This document shows positions 17,785-26,642 of a DNA stretch of 64,000 nucleotides, in pieces. This DNA is from CAWACP01 sp963780655 (lineage in GTDB: Bacteria > Acidobacteriota > Terriglobia > Bryobacterales > Bryobacteraceae). The translations under genes and the position numbers were made by a program. The notes beneath the pieces are model-generated. The model made no database searches and had not been told where the DNA came from. It worked only from the letters and a program-made list of their open reading frames with translations. The stretch is taken from positions 1,488,001 through 1,552,000 of the forward strand of contig CAWACP010000003.1 in the NCBI GenBank assembly GCA_963780655.1, in the 5' to 3' direction. Numbering within the stretch: position 1 is the stretch's first letter; the number at the start of each line of letters is the position of its first letter.

Positions 17785-18938
17785 CTAAGCACCCTGAGTA
17801 GCCCTCTGCGAATCGCGCCAGGGCGTTCGTCGGGGACAGACTGGCGTTCGTCCGGCCGATCTGACAATTGCAAAGCGGGATCCTCTGTGAACGGCCGCTC
17901 GAGTTTCGTTCCCTTTCCCGGGGAGACTCAGGGGGGACCGTCGTGCTCCTGAAACGGAGAGGCGAAATGTGTGAAAACGATCAGCGGACAATCGGTAAAC
18001 GAGTTCAGGCCGGGCGCCATTCGCTATCCAGGCCGCTACCATCCCAAGCTCTTCGGCCGTTGCGAATCGGCCATTCGGGTCGGCGTCAGTATCGGGCATG
18101 CGGGGCAGGACGCGCCAGAAACAGGTTCGACCTTCTGTGGCGTCCCAGGAGTAACCAGAGCTCCTGGCACTCCCCAGTGGTCAGTCTTCAGCTCCACGAA
18201 CGCATCGCGGGTGACGTTTCGCCAGAATGCGCGGTGTGGCGCATCGCCGATGAGATTTAGAAGGTTTGGCGCGCAGCTCGAGAGGCTCCGGCGGTTGGCA
18301 GAACAGATCGGCAACCACATCGTACATGGATGGAATGGGCGCGAGACAGTTGGGGGAGCAGAGGCGACGACAGCAGGATCAGCCGCGTACGCTTCGCCCT
18401 TCCTGCGGACATTGGCGCGGACCGGTCCCGTCGCAGGCGTCATCGAACCATTTATCGTTGTCATCATCCCCGGCGGGCGTTGCATCATACGATCCACACG
18501 CGCCGGAGCCGCCGCCCAGCGCGACGTGAGCGCTATTGCGGCCACCGACACATCACGGTCCGGGGTCGATCACCAGTTGGTCGCGATTGATGCCCTGAAA
18601 TCCGGGGTTCCTGCGCGGCGCCGGTTTGGCCATACCGTCGGGCAGATCCGTTGCTTCAACGAACTTCTACCAGGCAGCTTTCCGATTGGCTACGTGAACG
18701 CGCCACTCGATCTCGACGTCATCGCTTCCGGTTACATCCTCCGCCGCCTCTTCCCCTTCGCAGCGATGAACGCGAAACCTCTGCGCCTGTCTCTTGATGG
18801 CGCCGCTCCCGTCCCTGAACTTCGCTGTGTCGGGCGGAATCGTTCGATCGTTTCCGGAGAGAAGAAAAACTCCGCGGAGTTGCCCACCCGAGCCACTCCG
18901 ATCGCAGGGTGTACTCGAAAACCTGTCTTACTGCTCAT
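17785..18938 (-). pseudogene. Decayed LodA/GoxA-like (CTQ-type) amino-acid oxidase
   Basis: Reading the - strand from the ATG at 18938 gives FRVHPAIGVARVGNSAEFFF, the N-terminal hallmark of LodA/GoxA quinoprotein oxidases. After a frameshift it continues GAIKRQAQRFRVHR, VEIEWRVHVANRKAAW, then an in-frame TAG, then QLVIDPGP followed by TGA. Further frameshifts separate DGPVRANVRRKGEAYAADPA and PSMYDVVADLF. All are family landmarks in the right order. Landmarks fade after about 18300; the rest to 17785 is unassigned and may be another remnant. At least two nonsense and two frameshift lesions mean no functional product. Confidence 0.72.
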
Positions 18939-19207
18939 TCCGCTCCTTTTCCGTTTCGCGCTCCGCACCACTCGCGCCACATTGTCCTGTAAGCAGCCTC
19001 GATTTCCCGCGTTACAGTGTGCGAGTCTGTCAGGCCGAACTCGGCCATTGTTTTGCGCAGGCCGGCCCTGATCTGCCCGAGACGGCGAATGTCCGCAGCC
19101 GCGCGCACGGCGATGGCAACATAATCGGACAGGCCCGCATGGGTGAGTATGCCGCTGCCCACCCGCGCGACATGGGCCTCGCAGCGAAACGTCACGACAG
19201 GCATCGT
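18935..19207 (-). pseudogene. 3' remnant of a SPINDLY/OGT-type O-GlcNAc transferase
   Basis: The ~89 codons read PVVTFRCEAHVARVGSGIL, then DYVAIAVRAAADIRRLGQIRAGLR and EIEAAYRTMWREWC, which match the C-terminal end of TPR-linked O-GlcNAc transferases (PVVTL...HxxRVG...LEAAYRxMW). Everything upstream of PVVT is missing, so this is a truncated remnant. Its TGA overlaps the ATG of the decayed oxidase (ATGA), showing the two genes were once translationally coupled. Confidence 0.6.
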
Positions 19208-19640
19208 CGCGGAGTACGATGAGGAGTTCGAGAAGCTGGTGCTGCGGGGATGGCAGAGCGTGAAAGCGCAGTCGGCTGGCGCCGGCTATTTCAACGAGCC
19301 CTTCCGGAGCTATCTTGCCGACCGCTTCGTGGCCGATACGTACGAAAAGCCTGCGCTCGGGAGCGCTGTGCAGGACTTATCACAGGCCTTCCCAGGATCA
19401 CAGTCAGGCAGAACTGCGGGACCCGATCGCTCCAGCCTTGCGCGCCGGACTTGGCAAACGTGGACGCTATTGCCTCGGCTACAGTGGTATCTTCCAACCG
19501 CTGAAGCCCGGTCTCACCGATATGCTGCTGACTATCATCGCCGCTGAGGATGCCGCCGGAGTGGCCGGCAACGCCATCGCTTCGGTGGAAAGCTCAATAG
19601 CGGGTTCGAATATCTGTCGTTCGATGCCGTGCCCCACATG
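19195..19640 (+). pseudogene. Frameshifted ORF of unknown function upstream of the patatin gene
   Basis: Two + strand frames look protein-like and abut: one reading EYDEEFEKLVLRGWQ and FNEPFRSYLADRFVADTYE up to about 19400, the other reading AELRDPIAPALRAGLGKRGRY, LKPGLTDMLLTIIAAEDAAG from there to about 19640. Joining them needs one frameshift near 19400. I do not recognise the family. It is most likely the remains of a gene once lying directly upstream of the patatin-related gene. Confidence 0.3.
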
Positions 19641-19666
19641 TATCCAGGAACAGGAGGAATTAATTC

Positions 19667-22522
19667 ATGTATGCCCGCGAAGTTCGCCTCGGCCTTGTTT
19701 TGTACGGCGGCGTTTCTCTGGCGGTCTATGAGAATGGAGTTGCACGGGAACTCTACCATGCCGTTCGTGGAGATGGCATCTACGGACTGCTCAAGGAACT
19801 TACCGATTCCGACATCGTAGTGGACATCGTCAGCGGGACGTCCGCCGGGGGGGTCAATGGCGTAATGCTGTCCTATGCTCTTGCCAACAACAAGGATTTC
19901 ACCCTCGTCGGCGATCTCTGGCGAGATCAGGCCGATATCGACCAGCTTCTGCGAAAAGAGCGCGACGACGATGCGCAGTCGATACTGGACAGCGACTGGT
20001 ATGAAAAACGTCTGGAGGAGTGTTTCGAACGGCTCCGGAAAACCAGCGCACCCGACGCGCCGGCGCCGTCACGCGTCCACGAGCTGGATCTCTTTGTAAC
20101 AGGAACCGACGCACAGGGGGCCATCTCCACTGTTTATGACGACGAGGGTCACTCCATCGATGTAAAGAACCACCGCGCGCTGTTCCAACTCTCTTATCGG
20201 GCCGGCAGAATCACCCACGATGCCAAGAACAATTTCGAAACCGCGCGACCCTCCAGCCTGGCCAGGCTGTGCCGCCTCACGTCCTGCTTTCCGGTGGCGT
20301 TCGCGCCCGTGAGCGTCGGCGATGACGATGAGGAGCTTTATATCTGGCGTGGATCGAAGGGGCCGGCCGTTTATCTGGATGGCGGAATTCTGAATAATAA
20401 GCCATTCACCTCGACGATTGACGCCATCAATCGCCGCACCGCCAATCGCGATGTGGAGCGGTTCCTCATCTACGTCGAACCCGATCCCGAGAAGTTCGAG
20501 AAGCCTGCGCCGGGTCAGATTCCCACGCCTCCCGCGGCGGCTCAGGCTGCCGTGCTCGCGCTGGTATCCGTTCCCGGCTATCAGAGCATCTCCGCCGATC
20601 TCGCCGCCATCGAAGCGCATAACGAACGCGCCGGACGAATTGTGTCTGTGCTGGCGCCGATCGGGCCGGCGAAGCAAGTCGCGCCGGCAGCATTCAGTCC
20701 GGCGGAAGTCTGCCCTCCGAATCCGGATCCCGCCGACACGTATCTCAATAGCCGCCTCATCCAGTTGCGGGACCAGGCCGTGGCCGGCATCCTGAACGCT
20801 CCAAATGGCCGCGGATTGCTGACCGGCGCCGAGCGCCACTCTGCCCGAATTCTGGTGGAGAGTTTTAACTATTGGGCTGGTTCGGCTTCCGACACGCTGC
20901 GCGACTTCGACGTCTACTTCCGGCAGCGCAGGACTCAGCGTCTCTCGAAGGCTTTGATGAAGCTTCACAAGACTACACCGGAGCAGGGTGGCGGCGCTCA
21001 GTCTGGAGCTGCAACAGATGTCTGGGATGCTGTGAATCATTTCTTCAAGCTCTACGAAATTCTCGAGTGGGCCATGAAGGCGTCTGTGGACGAGACGGAG
21101 TTCGGCTGGAAGGATCTGGCCAGTTCAGTCCCCGACGTCGATCTTATCTTCGACGAGGGGCGGCGCGGAGATATTCTGGGTCCGGTATCGGCGGCGCAAT
21201 GGGGCAAGGTGAAGAGCACTCTCTCGGCGCTTCTCGACACCACGGGAATTGACGTGCCTGCCAAACCCGATAAAGATGGCCGAGCACGCTTCCACCTTGC
21301 GTTGAAAGCGCGGCTTCGAAGCTTGCCCGAATCGCCGGCGGCAGGAAACCTTCTACTGGTCGTGGATGAAGCGTTCGCGGCAGTCCTGCGGGCGCTGCCC
21401 GATGATGAGGTGGGCAACCTGCTGCGAGGCGAGTATTCCCGCTTCCTGGATTTCGACCGTCTGGTTTTCCCCCTGCTCTTCGGAACGGAGTTCGAGACCA
21501 CGGATTCGATCCGGGTGGTCCGGTTCAGCCCGCTGGATGCGCAGCGAGGCCTCTCCGTGGGAAATGTAGACGAGAAGGTGTGCGGCCGGACTCTGGGCGC
21601 TTTCGGGGGGTTCTTCAAAAAGAGCTGGCGCGCCAACGACATTATGACCGGCCGGATGGATGCAGCGTGCCAGTTGGTGGAATGCATTCTGACGCGCGAA
21701 CGGCTGGCGAAGGTTGGGCCCGCAGAGCGATTCGATGCCGCACGGGTTCGCGAGTTCTTTGAGAACATCAGCCAGGGGGGCGCTCAACAGCTCGCCGGCG
21801 CCTTAAACGAATACCTCGCTGATCCGGCCCGCGCCACCACGGAACAGTGGAACGCGCTCGTGGACAAATTGGTACTGGCCGCTCAGGCAGAGATTGTACA
21901 AGAGGAGTGGCCGCGCGTTCTCGAGTGCGCCATCGAACAGGAGTACCAATGGGGCCGATATCGCCGGAACGATGCGCCTCCAGAGAACCCTTACGATCTG
22001 GAACACCTGAACTGGGCGCGGGCGCGGAAGAAGCCCGATCGCGTTCTGGTTGCGCTTGCATACGAAGCGATCAAGGCCGGCCGCATTCCGGAATTCAGGG
22101 CGGGACAGATCGCCGGCCATCCGTTCGCCGATGAAATTCCCGAGCCGATACTGACCGAACTGGGCCTGCTGGGCGCGATTCGAGCGTCGAAAAGCCTGGC
22201 GGCATCGCTTCCTGAAAACCGTCGGGGTCTTGTCAGGAAGAACATCCTGTACAAGTGGGTTGTCTCGCGGCTGCTTCCGTTTGCCTATAACTGGGCGGCG
22301 ATACGCCGGCGCGACCCGGATTCGGTGATCGTGATCAACACCGTGGTTCCCACTGCCTGCATTACTGTCTTCCTGCTGGGCATTATCCTTTGGATCGATC
22401 CACTTCAATGGAAGCCAGACTTGAAAATCAGGCTGGTCACGACTGTCGCGCCGGCGCTCTTTTGTCTGATATGGATCTGGATCTTCACTTTGCGCCGGGG
22501 GCGCCATCGGCCTGAACGGTGA
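19667..22522 (+). CDS. Patatin-related protein (long form)
   Basis: A 951-residue serine lipase-like protein. The N-terminal patatin domain has the glycine-rich oxyanion segment (LYGGVSLAVYENG, residues 12-24), the nucleophile elbow GTSAGG with S59, and the catalytic Asp in DGG (D238). The middle ~600 residues are of unknown function. Near the C-terminus are two strong membrane helices (about 885-910 and 922-942). The length and two-part build fit the long 'patatin-related protein' family, not CapV-type effectors of ~350 residues. A GGAGGA ribosome site precedes the ATG at 19667. It likely hydrolyses phospholipid acyl chains at a membrane. Confidence 0.85.
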   Translation: MYAREVRLGLVLYGGVSLAVYENGVARELYHAVRGDGIYGLLKELTDSDIVVDIVSGTSAGGVNGVMLSYALANNKDFTLVGDLWRDQADIDQLLRKERDDDAQSILDSDWYEKRLEECFERLRKTSAPDAPAPSRVHELDLFVTGTDAQGAISTVYDDEGHSIDVKNHRALFQLSYRAGRITHDAKNNFETARPSSLARLCRLTSCFPVAFAPVSVGDDDEELYIWRGSKGPAVYLDGGILNNKPFTSTIDAINRRTANRDVERFLIYVEPDPEKFEKPAPGQIPTPPAAAQAAVLALVSVPGYQSISADLAAIEAHNERAGRIVSVLAPIGPAKQVAPAAFSPAEVCPPNPDPADTYLNSRLIQLRDQAVAGILNAPNGRGLLTGAERHSARILVESFNYWAGSASDTLRDFDVYFRQRRTQRLSKALMKLHKTTPEQGGGAQSGAATDVWDAVNHFFKLYEILEWAMKASVDETEFGWKDLASSVPDVDLIFDEGRRGDILGPVSAAQWGKVKSTLSALLDTTGIDVPAKPDKDGRARFHLALKARLRSLPESPAAGNLLLVVDEAFAAVLRALPDDEVGNLLRGEYSRFLDFDRLVFPLLFGTEFETTDSIRVVRFSPLDAQRGLSVGNVDEKVCGRTLGAFGGFFKKSWRANDIMTGRMDAACQLVECILTRERLAKVGPAERFDAARVREFFENISQGGAQQLAGALNEYLADPARATTEQWNALVDKLVLAAQAEIVQEEWPRVLECAIEQEYQWGRYRRNDAPPENPYDLEHLNWARARKKPDRVLVALAYEAIKAGRIPEFRAGQIAGHPFADEIPEPILTELGLLGAIRASKSLAASLPENRRGLVRKNILYKWVVSRLLPFAYNWAAIRRRDPDSVIVINTVVPTACITVFLLGIILWIDPLQWKPDLKIRLVTTVAPALFCLIWIWIFTLRRGRHRPER

Positions 22523-23417
22523 CAACCAGGGGCGGCAGGGACCGCGCAGTGTCCAGTGTCGGAGCACTCTTGACGTCGCCCGCGGAAACAGCCGCGCCCT
22601 TTCGGCGGCGGCGAGCGGATTGGCGCCACCGGAGTCCCGCGTAGGCCGCAGCCAAAATCGTCGATCTGCTGCCAGGCGCCTCCGCATTGCCGGTCAGCGC
22701 GGCCACGCGATCGCCGGCGAATCAGAGGCTGTAACCGGAACGTCGAACCGCGCGTTACTGCGCATGGGTTAGTTCGATACTCGCTCTCCTGACAACGACT
22801 AATGACCTGCCAGGCAACCCCGAACCGTCAGGCCAGCTCCATCTGCGAATTGCCTTTTGCAATTCGATATCAAGAGAGCGATTTCGTCCAATCGCCAGCG
22901 GATGTTCAAGTCAGAAAACTGGTCGCATTCGCGCACCTCTTCTTCGAGCTGCCGGATCATGGCTTCGTAACTCGCCGGGGTGGGGGCGGCGCGTTGGCCA
23001 CGTCTTTCCTGCTCTGTCTTCGCGAGCGCTCGCCGAAAACCCTCGATCTGCGCCACCGTTCGATCTGGTTGAGCGCCGCTTTTGATCATGCGCGCTCTAG
23101 CAGAATCACTGATTCAGCATTATAAGAGCGCGATAGCAAAGGCGACGACAGTTTGGCGTAAAACAAAAGACGTAGCCAGCGGCGACGTGGACTCCGGTGG
23201 ACGCCACCGGAAGTTCACATCGGAAACGGCCCGAAGCATGCTTTCACGCGCGCGGGTGCAAGCCGTCGTGAATGTTCTCTGCTTGAGCGGACAAATAACT
23301 ATTTCTCTATCAAGGATGATGCCCACGTGGGACGGTGACCGCCTTCGCGGCTTCGCAAAGCAAGCTTCGCAAAGCAAGCTTGTGTTTTCGCAATATTGCG
23401 AATAGACTATAGGTCGA
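22523..23417. other. Gene-poor stretch with one possible small antitoxin remnant
   Basis: No long gene is convincing here. The only protein-like reading is the small - strand ORF at 22799-23089, listed separately. Just before the toxin gene, GCTTCGCAAA is directly repeated (CTTCGCAAAGCAAGCTTCGCAAAGCAAGC, about 23350-23378). The stretch looks like decayed sequence. Confidence 0.4.
22799..23089 (-). CDS. Possible small XRE-type antitoxin, N-terminal part
   Basis: A 96-residue ORF whose first half (DRTVAQIEGFRRALAKTEQE, then YEAMIRQLEEEVRECD) resembles the helical N-terminal region of small XRE-linked antitoxins. The expected DNA-binding helix-turn-helix is not clear in the second half, so it may be truncated or frameshifted. 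It lies near a HigB/HigA pair on the opposite strand. Identity is tentative. Confidence 0.35.
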   Translation of the reverse strand: MIKSGAQPDRTVAQIEGFRRALAKTEQERRGQRAAPTPASYEAMIRQLEEEVRECDQFSDLNIRWRLDEIALLISNCKRQFADGAGLTVRGCLAGH

Positions 23418-23786
23418 GTGCCCAAGACGAGAGTCGCTCTCTACCGGGAGGAAGACGGATCATGCCCGTTCATCGAGTGGTTCGACAAGTTGCCGGCGAA
23501 AGTGCAGGACAAGTGCTACCTCCGGTTGGAGCGCCTTCGCGAGAAGGGCCACGAACTGCGGCGGCCCGAAGCGGACTTCCTGCGCGACGGGATCTACGAA
23601 CTGCGTGCCAGCCTGGGAGGCGTTCATCATCGGATCCTGTACTTCTTCCACGGCGCGGTGGCGGCCGTGGTCTCTCACGGTCTTGCGAAATAGCGGGTGG
23701 TCCCGCCGAAAGAGATCGATCGGGCCGTCGAACGCAAGAAGCGGTTTGAGGCGAATCCGGCTAAGCACACTTATGAGGAGGCTTGA
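23418..23786 (+). pseudogene. HigB/RelE-like toxin gene with in-frame TAG
   Basis: The first 91 codons encode a Gp49/HigB-type mRNA-interferase fold: VALYREEDGSCPFIEWFDKLP, RPEADFLRDGIYELRA, HHRILYFFHG and VVSHGLAK. A TAG at 23691-23693 then interrupts the frame. The next 30 codons still read the normal family tail VVPPKEIDRAVERKKRFEANP and HTYEEA, ending in TGA at 23784-23786. The gene is therefore either freshly inactivated or makes a protein lacking the last helix. The antitoxin begins 2 bp after the distal stop. Confidence 0.78.
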
Positions 23787-23788
23787 CC

Positions 23789-24121
23789 ATGCCAGATAAC
23801 AAATCAAAGACGCTGAAACCGACCAGGGATGCGGTGGAGATCCTCCACCGCCGGTCCTACGAAGGCAAACCGGCCCGGCTGAAGAACCTGGAAGAGGCGC
23901 GCGCGAATGAAGAGATCGCCCGCAAAATCCAGGAACTGAGGGCAGCGGCGGCCCTCACCCAAACTCAACTTGCCAAGCTCATCGGTACCACTGCGTCGGT
24001 CATCTGCCGCCTCGAGGACGCCGATTATGAGGGCCACTCCCTGGCCATGTTGCGCAGGATCGCGGGCGCATTGAATCAGCGGGTCGAGATACGTTTTGTA
24101 CCGATCCGGCGTTCGGCATAG
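23789..24121 (+). CDS. HigA-type antitoxin, XRE family
   Basis: A 110-residue protein. A helix-turn-helix of the Cro/C1 type spans about residues 50-100 (ALTQTQLAKLIGTTASVICRLED, then LAMLRRIAGALNQRVEI). The N-terminal 45 residues (EILHRRSYEGKPARL) would bind the toxin. It follows the toxin gene directly, the usual HigB-HigA order, and should repress its own promoter. An ATG at 23789 is preferred to a TTG two codons earlier, which overlaps the toxin stop. It is intact even though the toxin gene is interrupted. Confidence 0.85.
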   Translation: MPDNKSKTLKPTRDAVEILHRRSYEGKPARLKNLEEARANEEIARKIQELRAAAALTQTQLAKLIGTTASVICRLEDADYEGHSLAMLRRIAGALNQRVEIRFVPIRRSA

Positions 24122-24246
24122 CCGACGGTATGGACGACAGCTTCCCATGGCCAGCGGGCGATGCCCAGTCGTTATAAGTCGTGTACTCGGGCCAGGCCGC
24201 TAGAGCAGGGATGATGGGCGACATCGACTCGTGTGATTGCGGTATC

Positions 24247-24300
24247 TGGTGGACTTGGTGAGAATAGAACTCACGACCTCTTCCATGCCATGGAAGCGCC
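24247..24300 (-). tRNA. 3' fragment of tRNA-Ala(GGC), not a complete tRNA
   Basis: On the - strand, CTTCCATGGCATGGAAG forms an anticodon arm (5-bp stem, loop ATGGCAT, anticodon GGC). The extra loop AGGTC, a T arm (GTGAG-TTCTATT-CTCAC) and an acceptor 3' strand CAAGTCC-ACCA follow. The D arm and the 5' acceptor strand (which would read GGACTTG) are absent upstream. The T loop has T instead of a purine at position 57. This is a half tRNA such as integrases leave at attachment sites. Confidence 0.7.
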
Positions 24301-24972
24301 GGCAACGACTTACGAGCGCTCGGGTTGAAAACAGGGTTCTTACGACCGTTTCATCTGGCCCAGTAGGTGGTCCGGCGCCGGGAAGTGGTCCAGATCTGGA
24401 AGTGGTCCGGGCCCGTTCTCGTTAACGAGGCAGGGCGGCTTCCAGACGATCCGCATCCGGACCTCCATGCATTTGTGCTTACGCTGCGGTTCGTGACTAC
24501 GCTCCACCTTGTGGCTCGATGCCGGCTCCGGCGGTCGCGCATTTGTCCTTGCCGGCTGTAGCTTGCGCTATCGCAGCTTCGGCGGGCCGACCGGCGTTTT
24601 TCCCGGCTTCTCGGGAATGGCAGCCGCACCTGCAGCAGGCCGACGCCAGTTACGGTGCACCGCCTTCGTCCGGTCGCAGAACCACCGCACTGCGGTGACG
24701 CAAGATGTCAGCCATTCGCTATTGTTCTGCGGCAGCCCCCAGGCTACGGCTATCCGATGGGTCACCCTACGCCGTTGGCCTTGCGATAACCCTCGCAAAT
24801 GCCGGTTCGAAGCGTTTGCACCGAGGGTGACAGTCTGGGAATGACATGCGTCCACGCCCCATCCGGGCGACAATGGAGTCGAGATGTCCAGAACACATTC
24901 ATTACGCGTGAGAGAAGTCGCGAGAGAGCCGGTCAGTATGGGGCGCTTCGGGAGAGTCTGCACTCGATTTAT

Positions 24973-25390
24973 TTAATTCCTCTCTGTTACGACCAGAGGC
25001 TGATCGGGGTGGAAGCGGCAGGCTACGCGATGGTGCACTGCCCCGTCTGCGTGTCGCACCTTTCGGGCCGACTGCAGCTCACCCAGCGCGTAGAGGCCAC
25101 CCGGCGCGCCTGCATCCGACCTGAACCAGCCACGGACATCTTTCCTCCGGCTTGGCGCGGATGGTGATGGAGCGGGTCGCATTAAACAAGGGATCTGTTA
25201 CGATCTCATTGCCCACCATGGTTTGCACCACTTCTTCCTCGGGAGCGCCCCAGCGCAGGCGCCACGGCCGGGTCCGCAGAAAGTTAACTGCGATGACGGC
25301 CGCGCCGGCTGCAATGCTGCCGGCGATGAATACGTGATGAACGATCCACGTTAAGAATCGATCAGCGTTCCTTCGGAAGTAGCAATGTTA
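24973..25390 (-). pseudogene. Frameshifted SRPBCC-like membrane protein remnant
   Basis: The - strand reads HHVFIAGSIAAGAAVIAV (membrane helix), then RWGAPEEEVVQTMVGNEIV, DPLFNATRSITIRAKPEE and CPWLVQVGCRRAGW. This matches the N-terminal part of SRPBCC-type proteins (RWGAT-EEV, P-GDE, ATRAITI, WPWLVQ-G). The frame then stops; a neighbouring frame continues GLYALGELQSARK and CRFHPDQPLVV, so a frameshift lies near 25110. No start codon is evident. Confidence 0.5.
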
Positions 25391-25413
25391 TTCCCGGCGA
25401 GTCCGTTCCGCCG

Positions 25414-26580
25414 TTAAGCCGCGAGTTGACCATAGAGAGCATAGACGGACTCGATCACCGCGTCCCAGGAACGCGTCAACGCGGCAGCCCGACCTGCTTC
25501 GCGCATTCGCCGCCGCCGTTCCGGCTCCCGGAACAGGGTCAGGACGCAGTCTGCGAAGGCACGCATGTCGCCTGCGACGAAGCCGTCCACCCCGTGGCGG
25601 ACCAGGAACTTCGGCCCGCCGCTTGCCATTGCCACCACTGGAATCCCCGACGCCTGCGCTTCCACCACAACATTTCCGAATGTGTCCGTTTGCGAAGGAA
25701 ACGCGAAGACATCCATGTTGGCATAGGATTCAGCCAGCGTCTCCCCGCGCTGCGCGCCCGGCAGGTCCGCCTTCCGAAGATTCTCCCGCAGCCATGTTCG
25801 CTCAACGCCCTCTCCCACAATCAGGAATCGATACCGCTCGATTCCCGCCTCGATCATCGCGCGTTCAAGGGTAGCCAGATCGCGCACGCTCTTCTCGGGC
25901 GACAGCCGCCCCACATACCCGATCACGAACGGATCGGCGGCAGAGCGCGTGCGCCGGTCGGGAGAAAACAACCGGGCGTCGACCCCCCGCTCCATCGGGA
26001 AGCACGGCAGCCCGGTACGCCTGGCGAGGAGCGAGATCAGTTCCTCGTTTGGCGCGAAGACCACCCGCGCGAGTTTGTAGAACCGAAGGACCAGACGAAG
26101 CGTGATCAGGCTCGCCAGTTCACTCGCCCCGCCGATAAACGGAGCAGGCAGCCGGCCGAGTAGTCTCTCCAGACGGCGCGCCGCGAACTGGTGCAGGTTC
26201 GTGTGCCAGGATGCCGCCAGCGGCAGGCGCAATTCATGAGCGAGCGAAGCCCCGAGAATTCCGCAGTGCCCGGGCCCGGTCACATGAACCAAATCGGGTC
26301 TGAATGCTCTGAGGGCGTCGCGAAGCTTCGCCTTGTGCCGGTAAAACCGCAGATCGAATTTCAGGTCGTGCTCCAGTGGCAGAGCCGCATCGCTGTTACC
26401 CACCTCGAACGTTGCCGACTCGCCATCCCGCCACAGCCTTGTCTCCGGTCCCGGATGAACGTCGAAAATCGGTCGGCCGCGCCGCTTAGCAAACGCCACA
26501 AACTCACGGCTGGTGAGAGCGACTCCGTTCGTTTCGTGGTAGCTATCGGTAAAGAATGCGACGCGCGGGAACTTGTTCAT
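25414..26580 (-). CDS. GT4 glycosyltransferase (SQDX/mannosyltransferase-like)
   Basis: A 388-residue GT-B enzyme from the ATG at 26580. It begins RVAFFTDSYHETNGVALTSREF, contains GPGHCGILGASLAHELRLPL and SWHTNLHQF in the acceptor domain, and ends with the donor site PSQTDTFGNVVVEAQASGIPVVA. These features resemble lipid-directed glycosyltransferases such as SqdX and mannosyl-diacylglycerol enzymes. It lies downstream of a diacylglycerol-galactosyltransferase-like gene. The longer ORF to 26646 overlaps that gene and is rejected as start. Likely acts on membrane diacylglycerol lipids. Confidence 0.85.
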   Translation of the reverse strand: MNKFPRVAFFTDSYHETNGVALTSREFVAFAKRRGRPIFDVHPGPETRLWRDGESATFEVGNSDAALPLEHDLKFDLRFYRHKAKLRDALRAFRPDLVHVTGPGHCGILGASLAHELRLPLAASWHTNLHQFAARRLERLLGRLPAPFIGGASELASLITLRLVLRFYKLARVVFAPNEELISLLARRTGLPCFPMERGVDARLFSPDRRTRSAADPFVIGYVGRLSPEKSVRDLATLERAMIEAGIERYRFLIVGEGVERTWLRENLRKADLPGAQRGETLAESYANMDVFAFPSQTDTFGNVVVEAQASGIPVVAMASGGPKFLVRHGVDGFVAGDMRAFADCVLTLFREPERRRRMREAGRAAALTRSWDAVIESVYALYGQLAA

Positions 26581-26642
26581 GACAACGCCTCCGTGCAATC
26601 CGCATTCATGCCGGAGCTCGCGTTCCTCCAACACGAGCGAGG

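Larger units (their letters stand above)
24122..25413. other. 1.3-kb gene-free stretch with tRNA fragment and pseudogene
   Basis: No intact gene is supported. It contains the 3' tRNA-Ala fragment and the SRPBCC-like pseudogene listed separately. The middle (24310-24970) has open frames on both strands, but none shows family motifs. Confidence 0.5.

Noticed and set aside
17971..19071. 366-codon + strand open frame
   Set aside because: Opposite to the decayed oxidase; only the - strand shows recognisable family landmarks.
23691..23693. TAG in the toxin as a recoded sense codon
   Set aside because: The decayed oxidase nearby has both TAG and TGA in frame plus frameshifts, and other genes use TAG as normal stop (for example 23691 and 48955 contexts). 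Ordinary nonsense mutation is simpler.
24237..24425. Small + strand ORF reading VRIELTTSSMPWKR
   Set aside because: It is a reverse-strand translation of the tRNA-Ala fragment, a known kind of spurious protein.
24568..24963. 131-codon - strand ORF
   Set aside because: No ribosome site, no family motif and composition like noncoding neighbours.
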